Assembly (NCBI GenBank): GCA_905221605.1
Contig: CAJNDS010002246.1
Span: 846,458-910,457, forward strand
Length of the DNA: 64,000 bases
Reading direction: 5' to 3'
Source: Symbiodinium natans
Taxonomy: Eukaryota > Sar > Dinophyceae > Suessiales > Symbiodiniaceae
Below, piece after piece: positions 43,721 through 54,789 of the stretch. Each line of letters starts with the position of its first letter. Position 1 is the first letter of the stretch. Below the pieces are notes generated by a model that did not search any database, had not been told where the DNA came from, and was given only the letters and a program-made list of their open reading frames with translations. The translations under genes were made by a program, and so were the position numbers.

Positions 43721-43897
43721 GGGGGTTTACGATATTAGGGGTACCTTGTTGGGGTCCTTTTAAAAAGGGATTTGGGGTCTCTATTAGGGGTCCCTTAAAA
43801 TGGGTGTTTCCTAGAGTAGGGGTACCCCCGATTAGACCCCACTAGAATAGAGTCCCCTTAAAGGGGCCCCCCCAAAAAAGGTACCCCAATTTTCGGA
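43721..43897. mobile_element. Foldback element, family 2 (long form)
   Basis: Begins GGGGGTTTACGATATTAGGGGTACC and ends GGTACCCCAATTTTCGGA in inverted sense. The interior is rich in AGGGGTACC/GGTACCCC. Related copies at 50412 and 51114. Confidence 0.55.
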
Positions 43898-44270
43898 AGT
43901 CCCCAATGGCTTCCATTGGCATTTTTTCAAGTGATTTGTTTTGGATACGCTTTTGGTTTTGGTCACAAGACAGAGGCTCAGGATATCACATTGGTTTAAG
44001 GTGAAACGCTCACATGGCCATTTTTTCTGTAGGTGTCAGTGGTTGTACCGCTTCATGATCTATGATCCAATAAGGCTTTTGGTGCTCCGCCACGTTGGCT
44101 CGAAATGCAAGTTGCCGCGGAAGACTAAGCCTTAGGTTTTTGCCGCTGATTGAAGGCACCGGCTTTGGGATTTAGGGCTGAACGGGTTTAGGGTTAACCC
44201 TAAACCCAAAACCCAAAACCCAAAACCCTAAACCCTAAACCCTCTCCCTTAACCTTCAAGTCGTTTTTAG

Positions 44271-44356
44271 CCTTCTCTGACCACTGTCGAGGCTGGAGCG
44301 ACGCTGTCCTCGAGCTCGTGGCGGAGGCTTTGCCAAGGGCACCCGAACTTTATAAG
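44271..44356 (+). CDS. Candidate internal exon, unknown product
   Basis: A TTTTTAG acceptor and a canonical AAG/GTAAAC donor enclose 86 nt, open as FSDHCRGWSDAVLELVAEAL and then PRAPELYK. One of the best-supported exons in this repeat-rich part. Confidence 0.52.
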
Positions 44357-44960
44357 GTAAACAGGGTTTACATGGGGTTTATATGGTTTTTTAAGGTTTT
44401 TCTAGGGTTAAACAGTGTTTATATAGGGCTGATATGGTTCTTGTAAGGTTTGTATTGGTTTGAAATAGGGCTTATATGCGCCCGCGTTCCGCGTAATTGA
44501 CCCCCTCCCCCGCCCAATGGTATCTCCCCCCCTTGCCATGGTATCCCCCCCCAAGCCCTGCCCGTTCACCCTAAAAAACGCCGCGGACCACGGGGGGGGG
44601 GAGAGAGAAACCCTCAACCTAAATAAACCCCAAACCTGAACCCTAAGCCCTAAAACCTAAACCCGTCAATGAATCACAGGGGGGAGAAGGGTAATCCCGA
44701 AACCTTAACCGCTTCAACCCTGAACCGCAAACCCAGTAAACCTACCACTACCCCAAACCTTGAACCGTAGACTCTAAACCCACCGTGAACCAATGGACCA
44801 AAGGGGGTCAGAGTGAAAATCCTGAACCTCTACAGCCTAACCCTAAACCCATGAACCACAGATCATAAACCTTTTCATAGGGTTTTATATGGTGTTTATA
44901 GGGTTTTAGGGTTTCGGGCCGGCGCATCGGACTAGCGTTCCCTGAGAAGTCCTTCCTTAG

Positions 44961-45009
44961 GTGGCTCGTGGCCCGAGCTCAGATGCTCCCGTCGAAGAGG
45001 CAGGGGCCT
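44961..45009 (+). CDS. Candidate internal exon, unknown product
   Basis: After CCTTAG the frame reads VARGPSSDAPVEEAGAS, then TTTAGGG repeat. Short and without a unique signature. Confidence 0.28.
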
Positions 45010-45228
45010 CGGGTTTAGGGTTTGCCACTGTAAGACGCGATACCTTAAACCCAAGCCCCCCCAAAGATTCCAATTATGATAGGGTTCCTTATATATGGTT
45101 TAAGGAATATTCCTTCATTAAGGGGTATTGGCAAACTCGCCCACAGGGTCGAATGTTCAACGCTCTGTCTTTTGGGCCCGCAGAGGGTTTAGGGTTTAGG
45201 GTTTAGGGTTTAGGGTACAAGGTTTCAG

Positions 45229-45377
45229 TGTGTGCGGCTGGCTACCCTGCTTGCGAGGGCCCGTGTTGCCACACGCACCCAAGCAGGGGACACTCACTTG
45301 GAGGTTCATGGTGCTTATTCGCCAATTATAGCGGTACTTATCGCCCACTTAAAAAGCCCCTTAAGTGCCCCAACAAG
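45229..45377 (+). CDS. Candidate internal exon, frame ambiguous
   Basis: GGTTTCAG precedes and CAACAAG before GTGAAAAG follows, good splice sites on both sides. Two frames are open: a Cys-rich one (CAAGYPACEGPCC) and an Ala/Leu-rich one (RLATLLARARVATRTQ). A (GT)n run follows in the intron. Confidence 0.4.
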
Positions 45378-45744
45378 GTGAAAAGCACAGTGTGTGTGTG
45401 TGTGTGTGTGTGTGATAAGGAGATTTCAGTTACTATCGAAGCTCATTCTTGTGCAGATCACGGCATTGTGGGGAGGGGGCTTCTGGGTCTTAGCCGAAGT
45501 TAGGATTTAGGGTTTAGGGTTTAGCGTTTAGTTTTTCGGGTTTAGGGTTTAGGGGGGTTTAGGGTCTAGGGTTTAGGTTTAGGGTATAGGGTTTAGGGTT
45601 TAGTTCTTGAAGCGCAGTTTGCCTGACATCCAGAACAGGCACCTGCAGAAGCACTGGGGGTTTATAGTCGTGGGCTTGCAACCCTGCACCTTATAAGCTT
45701 AGGGTTTAGGGTTTAGGGTTTAGGATTTAGGGTTTAGGGTTTAG

Positions 45745-45870
45745 GGGTAAACCCTAAACCCTTAAACCCTTAAACCCTTAAACCCTTAAACCCTTGAACC
45801 CTTGAACCCTTGAACCCTTAAACCCTTAAACCCTTCGACCCTTAAATCCTTAAAGCCCTTAAACCCTTGC
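45745..45870. repeat. CCCTTAAA octamer variant array
   Basis: A telomere-like array in which the unit has become CCCTTAAA/CCCTTGAA rather than CCCTAAA, about 13 units. Confidence 0.85.
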
Positions 45871-45911
45871 CTAAAACGAGCCCCAAGCCCAGTTAACTAC
45901 TTTTGGGGCAG

Positions 45912-46015
45912 GTCTGGCACTGGCTGGCGGCCGCCGAGCGACTGGCCCGGGCACTCTCCTTTGCCGGGGGCCCCGGTGACAGTTCTCCAGACCCCTGGGA
46001 GGATCCACAAAGTAG
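45912..46015 (+). CDS. Candidate internal exon, unknown product
   Basis: After TTTTGGGGCAG the frame VWHWLAAAERLARALSFAGG stays open to CCACAAAG. GC-rich third positions are consistent with coding sequence. No GT at the expected end (TAGAGC follows), so the boundary is approximate. Confidence 0.42.
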
Positions 46016-46309
46016 AGCCCCCAAACAGTACCCTCTACTACAATTGGGTCACTTTTTGGAACCCTTAAGGGGATTCTGCATGTTAAACTGTTGAGATCCC
46101 TAAACCCTAAACCCTAAACCCTAAACCAGGAGGGGGCTTCGGTATTTAGGGCGTAGTGGTGTCTATCTGAGGGCACTGCCAGCCCGCAAACCCTTGAAAC
46201 CCCCTCCCCAATTATGTGGGGACCATGGTTTTGGGGGCATTCGGAACTCTAGGCCTTAGGCCCTAGAAAACCCAAATTAAACCCGGCTAGGCCCTATTCT
46301 AAGCCCTAA

Positions 46310-46410
46310 GCCCTAAGCCTTCTAAGCCCTAAGCCCCAAGCCCCAAGCCCTAAGCCCCAAGCCCCAAGCCCCAAGCCCTAAGCCCTAAGCCCTAAGCCCG
46401 AAGCCCTGAG
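46310..46410. repeat. CCCTAAG/CCCCAAG variant array
   Basis: About 14 heptamers with G in place of the final A, homogenised locally. Confidence 0.85.
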
Positions 46411-46435
46411 CCCTAAGCCCGAAACCCGCTCTGAG

Positions 46436-46497
46436 GCCGATCACTTCTCCGTGGCAGGGCTCGCAGCACGTGCGGAACTCAGAATGGTGGACTTAAG
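46436..46497 (+). CDS. Candidate internal exon, unknown product
   Basis: CTCTGAG precedes and ACTTAAG before GTTTTTAGGG follows. The frame reads ADHFSVAGLAARAELRMVDL. 62 nt. Telomere-like repeats on both sides. Confidence 0.45.
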
Positions 46498-46693
46498 GTT
46501 TTTAGGGTTTCAGAGTTTAGGGTTTATTGTAGGGTTTCAGAGTTTGTAGGGTTTAGAGTTGGGGTTTGAGGGTTCATCTACAGGCCCTTGTTTGGGGACT
46601 TTGATGGTGTCTGTGGTGCTTAAATAGCAGAACGCAGAATTCTTGATTTACCAACATGTGCCCCAACAGGGAGCAGAATTTCTCCCCCAGGCC

Positions 46694-46797
46694 ATGAAGC
46701 CCTACTTGGAGGTAATTCTGCCCTAAAATGGTTACAAGTACAGTGACAAGTACAGTTACAATTTGTCACGAAGTGCCATGAACCTCCAAGTAAGGGC
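46694..46797. repeat. Foldback with CTACTTGGAGGT arms
   Basis: GCCCTACTTGGAGGT at the left and ACCTCCAAGTAAGGGC at the right, about 100 bp apart. Same arm family as 9658-9801. Confidence 0.6.
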
Positions 46798-46803
46798 TCC
46801 CAG

Positions 46804-46893
46804 CCGGATCCAGCGGCCGTGTGTTGAGTGCTTGGGGTCGCGGGTTTGGGATGGAGCTGTGTCGAACATCGGTGCGGAGCGCAGCCGTAAAGA
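46804..46893 (+). CDS. Candidate internal exon, unknown product
   Basis: It directly follows the foldback (CCCAG acceptor). The frame reads RIQRPCVECLGSRVWDGAVS and onward, open until the CCCTGAACC repeat. CxxC is present. Confidence 0.38.
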
Positions 46894-47144
46894 TGAACCC
46901 TGAACCCTGAACCCTAAACCCTAAAGCTTAAACCCTAAACCCTAAACCCTAAACCCTAAACCCTAAACCCTAAACCCTAAACTCTAAACGAGAAACACTA
47001 AACCACCCGAAAAGCCTCAGAATCCCGAAAGGATTAGGGCTTAGGGTTGTTTGCCCAGGTTTGGAGACACAGCAGGAAGCTGCTGGCGAGGCAGCAGAGA
47101 GGTGGACCGTGCCTGGGAGTTTGGGGTTTAGGGCTTCGGGTTTG

Positions 47145-47440
47145 GGGCTTCGGGTTTGGGGCCTTAGGGTTTAGGGTGTTTAGGGGTTTAGGGTGTTTAG
47201 GGGTTTAGGGGTTTAGGGGTTAGGGTTTAGGGTTTAGGGTTTAGGGTTGAGGGAGTCAGGGTTTAGGGTTTGGGGGTTTAGGGGTTTAGGGGTTTGGGGG
47301 TTTAGGGGTTTGGGGTTCAGGGTTTGGGGGTTTAGGGTTTAGGGGTTCAGGGGTTTGGGGGTTTAGGGGATAGGGCTTTCGGGATTGAGGGGTTTAGGGT
47401 TTTAGGGTTAGGGGGTTAAGGGTTAAGGGGTTTAGGGGTT
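47145..47440. repeat. TTTAGGGG-type octamer variant array
   Basis: The array shifts from TTTAGGG to TTTAGGGG and TTTGGGGG units, with irregular spacing. Confidence 0.85.
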
Positions 47441-47646
47441 GGGTGAAGGTGGGGATGGAATTGGGTATTCTGGCGTCTTAGAATTTCGGGCGTCGAGTCT
47501 TCTTATGGGTTTTCGGTTGGGATGAAGGACCCCCACCAAAGAAGGACGGTTGAGCGTTCAGGAGGAGAGGTACCCGGGGAACCGGGAAGCTCCGAGCATT
47601 GGGGACTACTAGGCTGCCTACCCCTTGAATCGTAGTTTTAGGGTAT

Positions 47647-47732
47647 GCAAGGGGTATCTAAGGGGTACACAACTAAGGGCCCATGCTAAGGGACCATGCA
47701 ACTACCCTTAGATTGTACCCTCCTCTCTAATC
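47647..47732. repeat. Small foldback
   Basis: GGGTATCTAAGGGGTACACA is mirrored by CTACCCTTAGATTGTACCC. Confidence 0.45.
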
Positions 47733-48379
47733 ACATAAGTATTGTCAAGTACATGTAAAACAAAAAGACCTTAAACCCTAAACTCTAAACCTTTAACCCT
47801 CAGCCCGACCTTAAATATCTAAGCCCTGAATTTCTACACCCTACATGACTATACCCGAAATTTTTTAACCCTAAACCCTGAACTTGAGAACTTGAACCTT
47901 CCTTGATGCCTTGGGCGGGCTGAGGGTCCAGGCGTCCGTGTCGACAAGTACACGTAAGACAAGAAGGCCCTAAACCGTAAACCCAAACCCTAAACTCTAA
48001 ACCCTAAACTGGTGTAGGAATTCCGGAGCTCGGTTTCATTGTTCGGCCCCACAGTTTCAATGGGGTTGAGGGGTTTCAAAGTCCTTAGCAGGGATTATAG
48101 TATCCCCCCCTATTAGAATCCCACTTGTTTAAGGATTGTTCGTATAAGGGAGAACATCCCAAGTTCAACCCACAACCCTAAACCCGAAGCCCCAAAAATG
48201 TCTGCAACAAGCCCCAAGCCCTAAATCCCTCCAACCCTCAACCCTCCTAAACCCTAAACCCTAAACCCTACACCCAAAAATCTGAGATGATGAAGCACCA
48301 GTCTCCCAGCCCTCAACATCTGCATTGGCTTGGGCCGCGCCAGGGCTTAGGGTTGAGGCTTGGAGCGTTGATTGTTGAT

Positions 48380-48470
48380 GGGATGTTGCCCCTTATACTA
48401 ACAGTCCTTCATGGGGATTGTAATAGGGGGGTACTATAATCCCTAGCCTGTTAGTTCAAGGGGGAACATC
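48380..48470. mobile_element. Foldback element, family 1
   Basis: Starts GGGATGTTGCCCCTTATACT and ends GTTAGTTCAAGGGGGAACATC. A partial further copy lies at about 48080-48160. Confidence 0.7.
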
Positions 48471-48723
48471 AGGGCTTTTTGGTGCCCAGATCCTAAACCC
48501 CCCCAAATTTCGCAAACCCGAAGCCCCAAACTCTAAACCCTAAACCTTGAAGCCTAAACGATAAACCCTAAACCCTGAACCCGAAACCCAAAGCCCCAAA
48601 CAGCAGCCCGGCGCCGACTCCTGCAAGCGCAGCCATCGGCTCTTGAAGTGGGGCTGCCATGGGTGGCTCCCATGGCGGCTACTAAGCAAGTTGCCGTCGT
48701 CCCCCGTCCTGAGTCGTTTTTTT

Positions 48724-48768
48724 TTGTTTTTTTTTTTTTTTTAATTTATTTTTATTTTTATTTTTGTT
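48724..48768. repeat. T-rich tract
   Basis: A run of T interrupted by single G, A and AA (TTTTTATTTTTATTTTTG type). Encodes Lys-rich artefact frames on the minus strand. Confidence 0.8.
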
Positions 48769-49278
48769 ATAAGGATTTTGGGGTGTAGGGTTTCGGGCTA
48801 CAAGCTTTTGAGGGTATTTGCGCGGGAAGTTTGTCCGGGTCGGATCTTGCTTGCTTCTGGCATTCATGGCTAGGCGCTCGGCGTCTGTACGAGGTCGCAC
48901 ACCTGCCCTTGAACCCTGATTATGGTGCTTAGGGTTTAGGGTTTAGGGTTTTAGGGTTTGGGGTTGAGGGTTTAGGGTTTAGGGTTTAGGGTCCTTGAGG
49001 GAGGGTTCCAGGGGGGGTGGTGTAACCCAAGGTGCCCCCTTATTACTCGCTACCACTCCCCTAAGGCTCCCTAACTCTTCCCTAACTCTTCCCGAAGCTT
49101 CCCTAGGCACCTACCCCCCTTGAAGCCCCCTCCCTTAAGAGCCCTAGAATATGATGACGGTATTTATGTGCCCCCTAAGTCCTCTAAGTAGGTTACCAAG
49201 AACTGTATTTGTAAGCCAAAGTCCGGTTAAGATCATCGTATGTTTCTTATGGTTCTGGGTTTGGTGCTCTTGTTGCAG

Positions 49279-49347
49279 GTTTCTGTCATTGCAACCGCAA
49301 AGCTTAAGCCAGTTTTGAGAGCCTTTCTTCAGTCCTCCATTGGTGCA
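49279..49347 (+). CDS. Candidate terminal exon with stop, unknown product
   Basis: After CTTGTTGCAG the frame VSVIATAKLKPVLRAFLQSS reads on to IGA and a TAA stop. It could be the last exon of the small-exon gene running from about 42.5 kb. Product unknown. Confidence 0.38.
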
Positions 49348-49677
49348 TAAGGAATCCTGAAGGATTAGTGTTGTGGGGTTTAGGGCTCAGGTTGTTTGGG
49401 GACCCGCCGCCCTGGGTTCTACAACTGTAGAGCCCTTTTGCAGTCTTTTGGGCTTCTTCTGTAGTGTCGTCCTCAAGGTTTTTTTGGTGGCTTTCGTGTT
49501 TTTTTTTAAAGTACTTGCTTAGGGCTTCCCTGCCGTTTTTAGGTTTCTGCTCTAAGCTCCCAAAAACCCGAAGCCCTTCAAACCTTGAGCCCTGGTGGTT
49601 CTTGCCAAGGCGGGTTGGGGACATGGTGGCCAGCCGCGAAGCAAAGCCGGCAGCTTAAAGAATGTGGTTCTAGGGGA

Positions 49678-49704
49678 GGGAGAGAGAGAGAGAGAGAGAG
49701 AGAG
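49678..49704. repeat. (GA)n microsatellite
   Basis: About 12 GA units directly abutting a long CCCTAAA array. Confidence 0.9.
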
Positions 49705-49708
49705 CGAG

Positions 49709-49970
49709 CCCCTAAACCCTAAACCCTAAACCCTAAACCCTAAACCCTAAACCCTAAACCCTAAACCCTAAACCCTAAACCCTAAACCCTAAACCCTAAA
49801 CCCTAAACCCTAAACCCTAAACCCTAAAACTTAAACCCTAAACCCTAAACCCTAAACCCTAAACCCTAAACCCTAAACCCTAAACCCTAAACCCTAAACC
49901 CTAAACCCTAAACCCTAAACCCTAAACCCTAAACCCTAAACCCTAAACCCTAAACCCTAAACCCTAAACG
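49709..49970. repeat. Long CCCTAAA array, about 37 units
   Basis: Nearly perfect heptamers with one AAACTTA interruption near 49830. Confidence 0.95.
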
Positions 49971-50177
49971 ACGAGAAATTTCTAGGGTCTAGGGTCTTAG
50001 GGTTTCAGGGAGTCGGTTGATGGTTCTTGGTCCCGGTGTTCATGTATCAACGGACGAAAGGTTCTTAATTTGGGCTCTAACCCTTAAAACCTAAACCCTA
50101 AACCCTAAACCCTAAACCCTAAACCCTAAACCCTAAACCCTAAACCCTAAACCCTAAACCCTAAACCCTAAATCCGA

Positions 50178-50268
50178 ATGTAGGACACCCTGCTCTGGAT
50201 TGGGATTCTCAAGGATCTCGCGCCCACGTACAATCTCCTTTCGTTGCCCCTTTGTGCGTGGGGCTTCT
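50178..50268 (-). CDS. Possible exon on minus strand, unknown product
   Basis: Read on the minus strand, CCTTTAAG precedes and GAGCAGG before GTGTCC follows; the frame reads KPHAQRGNERRLYVGARSLR. The plus strand is open too, so strand is unsure. Confidence 0.25.
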
Positions 50269-50411
50269 TAAAGGGCTTAGGGTTTAGGGTTTAGGGTTTA
50301 GGGTTAGGGTTGCCTCACGCAAGTCAAGCTGCACCTTGGAGAAGAAGCCACGAGCAGAACGGGGGGGGGGGGAGGAATTCATGGGACGTCAGGGAGGGCA
50401 GCTTCACAGTT

Positions 50412-50512
50412 GGGGTTTCCGAAATTAGGGGGACCTTATTGTGGTCCTTGTTGTAAAGGAATCCTACAATTTGGGGGTCTGTATTAAGGGCCCCTTGTTT
50501 TCGTAAACTCCC
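50412..50512. mobile_element. Foldback element, family 2
   Basis: Starts GGGGTTTCCGAAATTAGGGG and ends CCCCTTGTTTTCGTAAACTC. Confidence 0.62.
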
Positions 50513-51113
50513 AGTTCGTGAAGCCCAAGGCAGCTTGCGACCCTCAGCTTCATGAGTTCATAAGCCCGAAACATCCGAACACCCGAAGCGCCCCAAGAAC
50601 CTACGTAGGGTTTAGGGTTTAGATGAGACTGAGATACACACAAAACACACGTAAACTCCAAGACCAGGACCCTTACGCTTCGAAGCCTTGAGAACCCTAC
50701 AACCCGAAAGCCCTCGTTGGTGTTTTGAGAAAGGGGCGCCTTTGACCTGGACCTTCAACACCCGCAGCCTATGGGTTTTTAGTCGGGAATGTAGGGTCGC
50801 CCAGATACCCCTGCAAGGGGGTATATTGTGGCGGAAATGTGGTACCTACTTCCTGACTTTCTTTCTAGGAGCCCCAAACCCTAAAAGCTAAACGCACTAA
50901 GCCTTGAGGCCTATGCAGACACACGGCCAGCGGACTTTGGCTCCTTCAGGGACACTCCAGGCACGGGCAGTCGCGCTTGCTCATTGGGGGGCTTGGAAAG
51001 TTGTTGGGAGGTTTAGGGTCTAGGGTTTGGGGTTTAGGGGTCTGGGCTTTTGAGGTGTGAAGAAAGCTGTCTTGCCCACCGACGATATCTTTTTCTGTTC
51101 TTATTTGTTGTGC

Positions 51114-51212
51114 GGGTTTTCGAAAATAGGGGCACGCTATTGAGGTCCTTATTCTAAGGGAATCCTACTATTAGGGTGTCTATATGAGGAGTCCCCTAGT
51201 TTCGTAAACCCC
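51114..51212. mobile_element. Foldback element, family 2
   Basis: Starts GGGTTTTCGAAAATAGGGG and ends CCCCTAGTTTCGTAAACCCC. Internal AAGGGAATCCTACTATTAGG is shared with the 50412 copy. Confidence 0.65.
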
Positions 51213-51324
51213 GATCTGTTGTAAGTTTTTCTTGTGTGTGGTGAGCGCGTGCGTGGGGGGCCCTAGGGCCAGGGATCTGCACGGATCTGGGTCTTGTGGG
51301 GTGGGTTTTTTGCCTCAAAAACCT

Positions 51325-51422
51325 TGGGAGGTCCCCTCTTAAGCTGAGAGTCCTTAATGGGATGATACGCGGGGCGTCCTCGAATCCCTATTAAGGACTG
51401 CTAGTATAAGGAAGAGCATCCC
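51325..51422. mobile_element. Foldback element, family 1
   Basis: Diverged copy: GAGTCCTTAATGGG on the left, CCCTATTAAGGACTGCTAGT on the right, ending GAGCATCCC. Confidence 0.6.
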
Positions 51423-52239
51423 TACCACAAAGCCCTAAGCCCCAGAAGCCCCCGAGACCTGGGCTTGCAAACCCCGCGAAGCCCGAAAGAGACCCCAAAC
51501 CCGGAACTCAAAACCCTCAACCCTCAACCATCAGCCCTAAACCCTAAACCCGCCAGAGTAGAGATGTGAACAACTCCGCGGTTGGTTGGGCACTCGCCCC
51601 CAAACACTCTTAAACCCCGAAATCTTAAGCCACTCAAAGCTCCCCCAAAAGTGCCCCCAAACAACCTACAGTGAAGCCTAAACACCCCGGAACCTCCGAA
51701 ACCCTAAGCCCCTTAACCCTGCTTCTTAAATCCCCTACACCCCAAAGGCACTTAGGCTTCAAGCGCAAAGACTGAAGCCGCCGTGAAACTCTCTTAGGGT
51801 TTAGGGCTTACTGTTCAGGATTTTTAGGGTGTCTCGTTAGCTTGGGTGCCTAGAGGATTCAGTGGGCTTTTGGAAGGGGTTGAGGATGTAAGGTGTTAGG
51901 GGCTTGCAGGGAGTGTTCGAGTTTAAGGCTTAGGGGTTTACGGTTTTCTGAGGTCGTGATGACCTGCTCCGTCTGATCTGCGGCCGCCGCTCGAAGCATG
52001 GTGTTTTGGGGTGCCATGGGGCTCAGCTCCCTTAAGCCCTGAACCGTAGAGACTAAACCCTGAACCCTCTGAAAGCCTAGATCCGGTCCCGAAACCCTAG
52101 ACCCTAAACCCTAAACTCAAACCCTAAACCCTCCACCCTCTTAAACCCCAAACCTCTACCTTCATTCCGGCTTCGCCATGCGGGGTTAGAGGTTCTTTGT
52201 TGGCTTTCATGGAGACTCTATCATGTCTGCATCTTGCAG

Positions 52240-52332
52240 GACCCTACTGCTTGTGGAATCTCCCAAATCAAGGTTCTGCGCCCCCAGCAGACTCTGAGTC
52301 AGAGAAGTGCCCGGATGAACAACCTTGAACCC
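52240..52332 (+). CDS. Candidate exon, unknown product
   Basis: A strong acceptor (TCTGCATCTTGCAG) precedes the frame DPTACGISQIKVLRPQQTLS and onward, open until the CCCTAA repeat, which would also supply a stop. It may be an internal or last exon. Confidence 0.45.
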
Positions 52333-52888
52333 TAAACCTAAACCCTAAAAACTCCTAAGCCCTAGACCCTAAACCTAACATGGCACAGCGTGGGCCTTAG
52401 CCAAGGTCTTATGACTTCGGCTGCCTGGCAGTGCAGGGTTTTAGGGCGTTCGGGTTGTTGGGCTTTGGCGAATGGAGGGATGCTTGGGTTTAGGGTTTAG
52501 GGTTTAGGGTTTAAAGTTTAAGGTCCAGGGTTAGGGGCTTCAAAGAGCCGTTGTTCAGGGGTTTCGGTGGCTACAAGTGCTTGTCACAAGCGGGCGGGGG
52601 TTGGGTTCCGCTTGCAGTGGGTTTGAGCTCTCAGTCCAACATCAGAAACCCTCAAGCCTCAAGCCTAAACCCGAAGCTCCTGCAGCTTAAACCCTCAACC
52701 CTACTGCAACCCCCACTAAACCCTAAACCCTAAACCCTCAACCCTCAACCCGGAACCCTCCACGCAAGGGTTTAGGGTTCAGGGTTTAGGGTTTAGGGTT
52801 TAGAGTTTAGGGTTTAGGGTTTTTGGTTTAGGGTTTAGGGTTTAGGGTTTAGGGTTTAGGGTGTAGGATTTCGTAGGGTCAACACAAG

Positions 52889-52987
52889 GACGGGACGGAC
52901 ATACAGGATGACTACACCATACCGATCGAGAAGAAGCTCTGGGGCAAATCTCTGGACTCGATTTTGAGGCACCTCGGCCACTTCGAG
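52889..52987 (+). CDS. Candidate internal exon, unknown product
   Basis: After AACACAAG the frame DGTDIQDDYTIPIEKKLWGK continues to HLGHFE before TTTAGGG repeats. The composition is strongly protein-like. Confidence 0.47.
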
Positions 52988-53182
52988 CTTAGGGTTTAGG
53001 GTTTAGGGTTTAGGGTTAGATCCCTAAACCCCAAACCCTAAACCCCAAACCCCAACCTGAAGCCCTAAACCCCAAACTCCACACCCTGAACCCTGATCCC
53101 TAAACCCCAAACCCTCCCATCCCTGGCCCTAAACTTTGAACCTTCAACCCGAAGCCCCAAATACCAGACTACACCCTAAACC

Positions 53183-53272
53183 CTACTCTTTGCTGAAGAA
53201 CCCAATCAACAATGTAACATGATCGTCCCTATATTGCCCTTCTAAGGGGGGTTCTTCAGCAAATAGTATCAA
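53183..53272. mobile_element. Foldback element with TTTGCTGAAGAACCC ends
   Basis: CTCTTTGCTGAAGAACCC on the left is mirrored by GGGGTTCTTCAGCAAATAG on the right, about 90 bp apart. Found once. Confidence 0.6.
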
Positions 53273-53580
53273 ATACTAGAGCCCTAGACTCCTCAACCCG
53301 AGAGCGCACAGCTGTATCAAGTCCACACGCTGGCCTAAACCCTAAACCCCAAACCCTAAACCCTGAACCCTAAACCCTAAACCCTAAACCCTAAACCCTA
53401 AACCCTAAACCCTAAACCCTAAACCCTAAACCCTAACCCTAAAAACCCTAAACCCTAAACCCTAAACCCTAAACCCTAAACCCTAAACCCTAAACCCTAA
53501 ACCCTAAACCCTAAACCCTAAACCCTAAACCCTAAACCCTAAACCCTAAACCCTAAACCCTAAAGCCAGAGCCGCGCCAC

Positions 53581-53683
53581 CTGGGAGCCCTTCCAGCGAG
53601 GTCCACATACTGCAAAGCGCGCGGGGTCTCCATGGAACCGGAGGAGGAGCCGCATGTTCAGGGCTGCCTCTGACATGGTCACC
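53581..53683 (-). CDS. Possible exon on minus strand, unknown product
   Basis: The minus frame reads MSEAALNMRLLLRFHGDPAR and onward to GSQ before a GTGGCG donor. The plus strand also offers a short AG...GT exon (SRATWEPFQR), so strand is unsure. Confidence 0.27.
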
Positions 53684-54095
53684 CTAAACCCTAAACCCTA
53701 AACCCCAAACCCCAAACCCCAAACCCCAAACCCTAAACCCTAAACCCCGAACCTCTAAACCCCAAACCCTGAACCTGCAAACCCTGAAACCTTGAGCCGG
53801 CTCAGAGTCGGGAAGCCAAAACGTGCTTTCCAGAACCCCGAAACCCTATGTAAAAAGCAACCCTTTAGGGTTTAGGGTTTAGGGTTTAGGGAGGCAGTTC
53901 CGCAAATTTGGGGCCCCTGTAGGCTTTGAGGTTTACTTCCGAGCACCATAGAATACGTACACCAAAGAAGGAGTCACAAGGACCCTAAGCCCTAAAGCCA
54001 AAGCCCGAAACCCTAAATCCTAAACCCTAAACCCCAAGCCCTAAAAGCCTAAACTCTAAACCCCAAACCGCTAGAACTGTCTAAACCCTGCGCAG

Positions 54096-54142
54096 GCCGA
54101 GGTCAGGGTCAAGTTCATGCTGCCTGAGGCAACACGGTTGAG
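54096..54142 (+). CDS. Candidate internal exon, unknown product
   Basis: After CTGCGCAG the frame AEVRVKFMLPEATRL is open. Short; the 3' edge is uncertain. Confidence 0.35.
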
Positions 54143-54789
54143 GATTTAGGATTTAGGGTCTGGGGTTTAGGGTTTACGGTTTGAGGTCCCCCGAAGTAGG
54201 TTCTTGGGGTGAGGTTGGGCTTGTAGGGGGGGGGGGGGGTGCGGATTCCGTCAGAACACAAGCCCTCCGGCTTCTTTCATGGACATTCCCGGCCCACTTC
54301 GAAATTAGGGGCCCTTCAGCTATGAGGGTTCAGGGCTTAAGTTTCGCGTTCCTAGTTGTTTCTTGGGAATGCAGGGACGAGGGTGCCAAACCCTAACACC
54401 CTCACTCCTTTAAACCCTTGCAGGAAGCCCGTGAGCCCTTAAACCGAGTCGGGCTTGGGGCATAGTGGCAGCCAAAGTTCAGCTCCTACATACACCCTAA
54501 GATCGAAAAAATCCTGAACCCCAAACGCTCTAGCAACCCCAAACTCTCCCAAAACCTGCAAACCTTAAACGCTCTCCAAGCCCCGCAAACCCTAAACCCC
54601 AAATCCTAAACCCCAAACCCCCAAACCCTGAGCCTCCCCCCCCAAAGCTCCACAAGCCCTAAAAGCTCTCAACCTAAACCCCAAACCCCAAACCCCAAAC
54701 CCCAAACCCCAAACCCCAAACCCCAAACCCCAAACCCTAAACCCTAAACCCTAAATCCTAAACCCCAAACCCCCTGCACCTGCTTTCAG

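Noticed and set aside
49709-49970. CCCTAAA arrays as a CRISPR or centromere-type array
   Set aside because: There are no spacers, the unit is the 7-bp telomere-type heptamer, and the gene context is eukaryotic.
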